6,060 nucleotides of DNA from an uncultured Collinsella sp. (GTDB taxonomy: Bacteria > Actinomycetota > Coriobacteriia > Coriobacteriales > Coriobacteriaceae). The position numbers were made by a program, and so were the translations under genes. A model generated the notes under the pieces. That model did not search any database. It worked only from the letters and a program-made list of their open reading frames with translations, and was not told the origin of the DNA. Shown here piece after piece: positions 5,962-6,060 of the stretch. The stretch covers positions 1 through 6,060 of the forward strand of contig UROR01000120.1 in assembly GCA_900549535.1 (NCBI GenBank), given 5' to 3'. Every line of letters begins with the position of its first letter. Positions within the stretch are counted from its first letter, which is position 1.

Positions 5962-5986
5962 AAGGGCCGGCTGCAACCGGCCCTTT
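5962..5986 (+). terminator. First of two tandem terminators
   Basis: AAGGGCCGG (5962-5970) pairs perfectly with CCGGCCCTT (5977-5985) around the loop CTGCAA. With one bulged T the flanking TT/AA also pair. The T-run is short (TTT, then AATAT), so release may be inefficient, which would explain the second hairpin downstream. Confidence 0.72.
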
Positions 5987-6024
5987 AATATGAGAAAGCC
6001 ATTGTCAATAGGCGTGTTTGTTCG

Positions 6025-6049
6025 AGCCCGGTTTTAAACCGGGCTTTTT
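6025..6049 (+). terminator. Second tandem rho-independent terminator
   Basis: AGCCCGGTTT (6025-6034) and AAACCGGGCT (6036-6045) form a perfect inverted repeat with a one-base centre. In practice this is a stem of 7-8 pairs with a small A/T loop, followed by T5 (6045-6049). There is no A-run on the other side, so it works for plus-strand transcripts only. It ends 308 bases after the zinc-ribbon stop codon. Confidence 0.88.
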
Positions 6050-6060
6050 CGTTTCCCGTC

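Larger units (their letters stand above)
5742..6060 (+). other. Noncoding right end: structured 3' region with tandem terminators, possible small RNA
   Basis: No convincing gene is seen in these 319 bases. The only open frame of note (5782-5988, 68 codons) has no ribosome site, is rich in Arg/Cys/Gly and ends inside a terminator stem. The region contains a strong hairpin (5848-5880), a possible -10 TAAAAT (5883-5888), a weaker pairing of GTTG..CCGCG (5892-5902) with CGCGG..CAAC (5935-5944), and two terminators. It may be the long 3' tail of the zinc-ribbon mRNA, or a small RNA of about 90 bases starting near 5895 and ending at the first terminator. Confidence 0.45.

Noticed and set aside
5782..5988. 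Small open frame of 68 codons after the zinc-ribbon gene
   Set aside because: It has no ribosome site, unlikely composition, and it runs through a hairpin and into a terminator stem.
6018..6032. tRNA T-loop-like GTTCGAGCCC
   Set aside because: The bases before it cannot form the matching stem, no acceptor or anticodon arm is present, and the segment belongs to the terminator at 6025-6049.

Overview
The window is GC-rich bacterial chromosome. Codon third positions are mostly G or C (very strongly in the first gene), genes are spaced normally, and ribosome sites are AGGA/GGAGG type. The mix of genes (a clostridial/actinobacterial-type formate-tetrahydrofolate ligase, a Pro/Tyr-rich one-pass membrane protein with a PASTA-like outer domain, a two-domain-tail CDF metal exporter and a double zinc-ribbon protein) best fits a gut actinobacterium of the Coriobacteriia, such as Collinsella or a relative. 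That assignment is inference from gene style, not from a marker gene.

Layout. (1) 1-1662, +: formate-tetrahydrofolate ligase (fhs), its first few codons lost off the left edge, closed by a rho-independent terminator at 1688-1724. (2) 1843-2847, +: a membrane-anchored protein of unknown function with a low-complexity cytoplasmic N-terminus, one membrane helix, a PASTA-like domain and a C-terminal array of 7-residue repeats. (3) 2884-2951: a long perfect stem that serves as a shared terminator for the two convergent genes around it. (4) 2960-4141, -: a CDF-family divalent metal exporter, probably for manganese or iron, with a duplicated C-terminal domain. (5) 4142-4403: a divergent intergenic region with a long imperfect inverted repeat (4182-4312) and a 19-bp palindrome (4357-4375). 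(6) 4404-5741, +: a soluble protein with two matched zinc ribbons. (7) 5742-6060: no convincing gene, but a strong hairpin and two tandem terminators.

The four genes look like four separate transcription units, not an operon: fhs has its own terminator, genes 2 and 3 converge, and genes 3 and 4 diverge. The only plausible shared control is between the metal exporter and the zinc-ribbon gene. Their divergent start region is unusually rich in symmetry, including the same 12-mer (CGTCCGTGCGAG) reading toward each gene. I see no phage, transposon, CRISPR, tRNA or rRNA features. The most interesting leads are the structured leader in front of the exporter, the architecture of the gene-2 membrane protein, and the structured noncoding right end.
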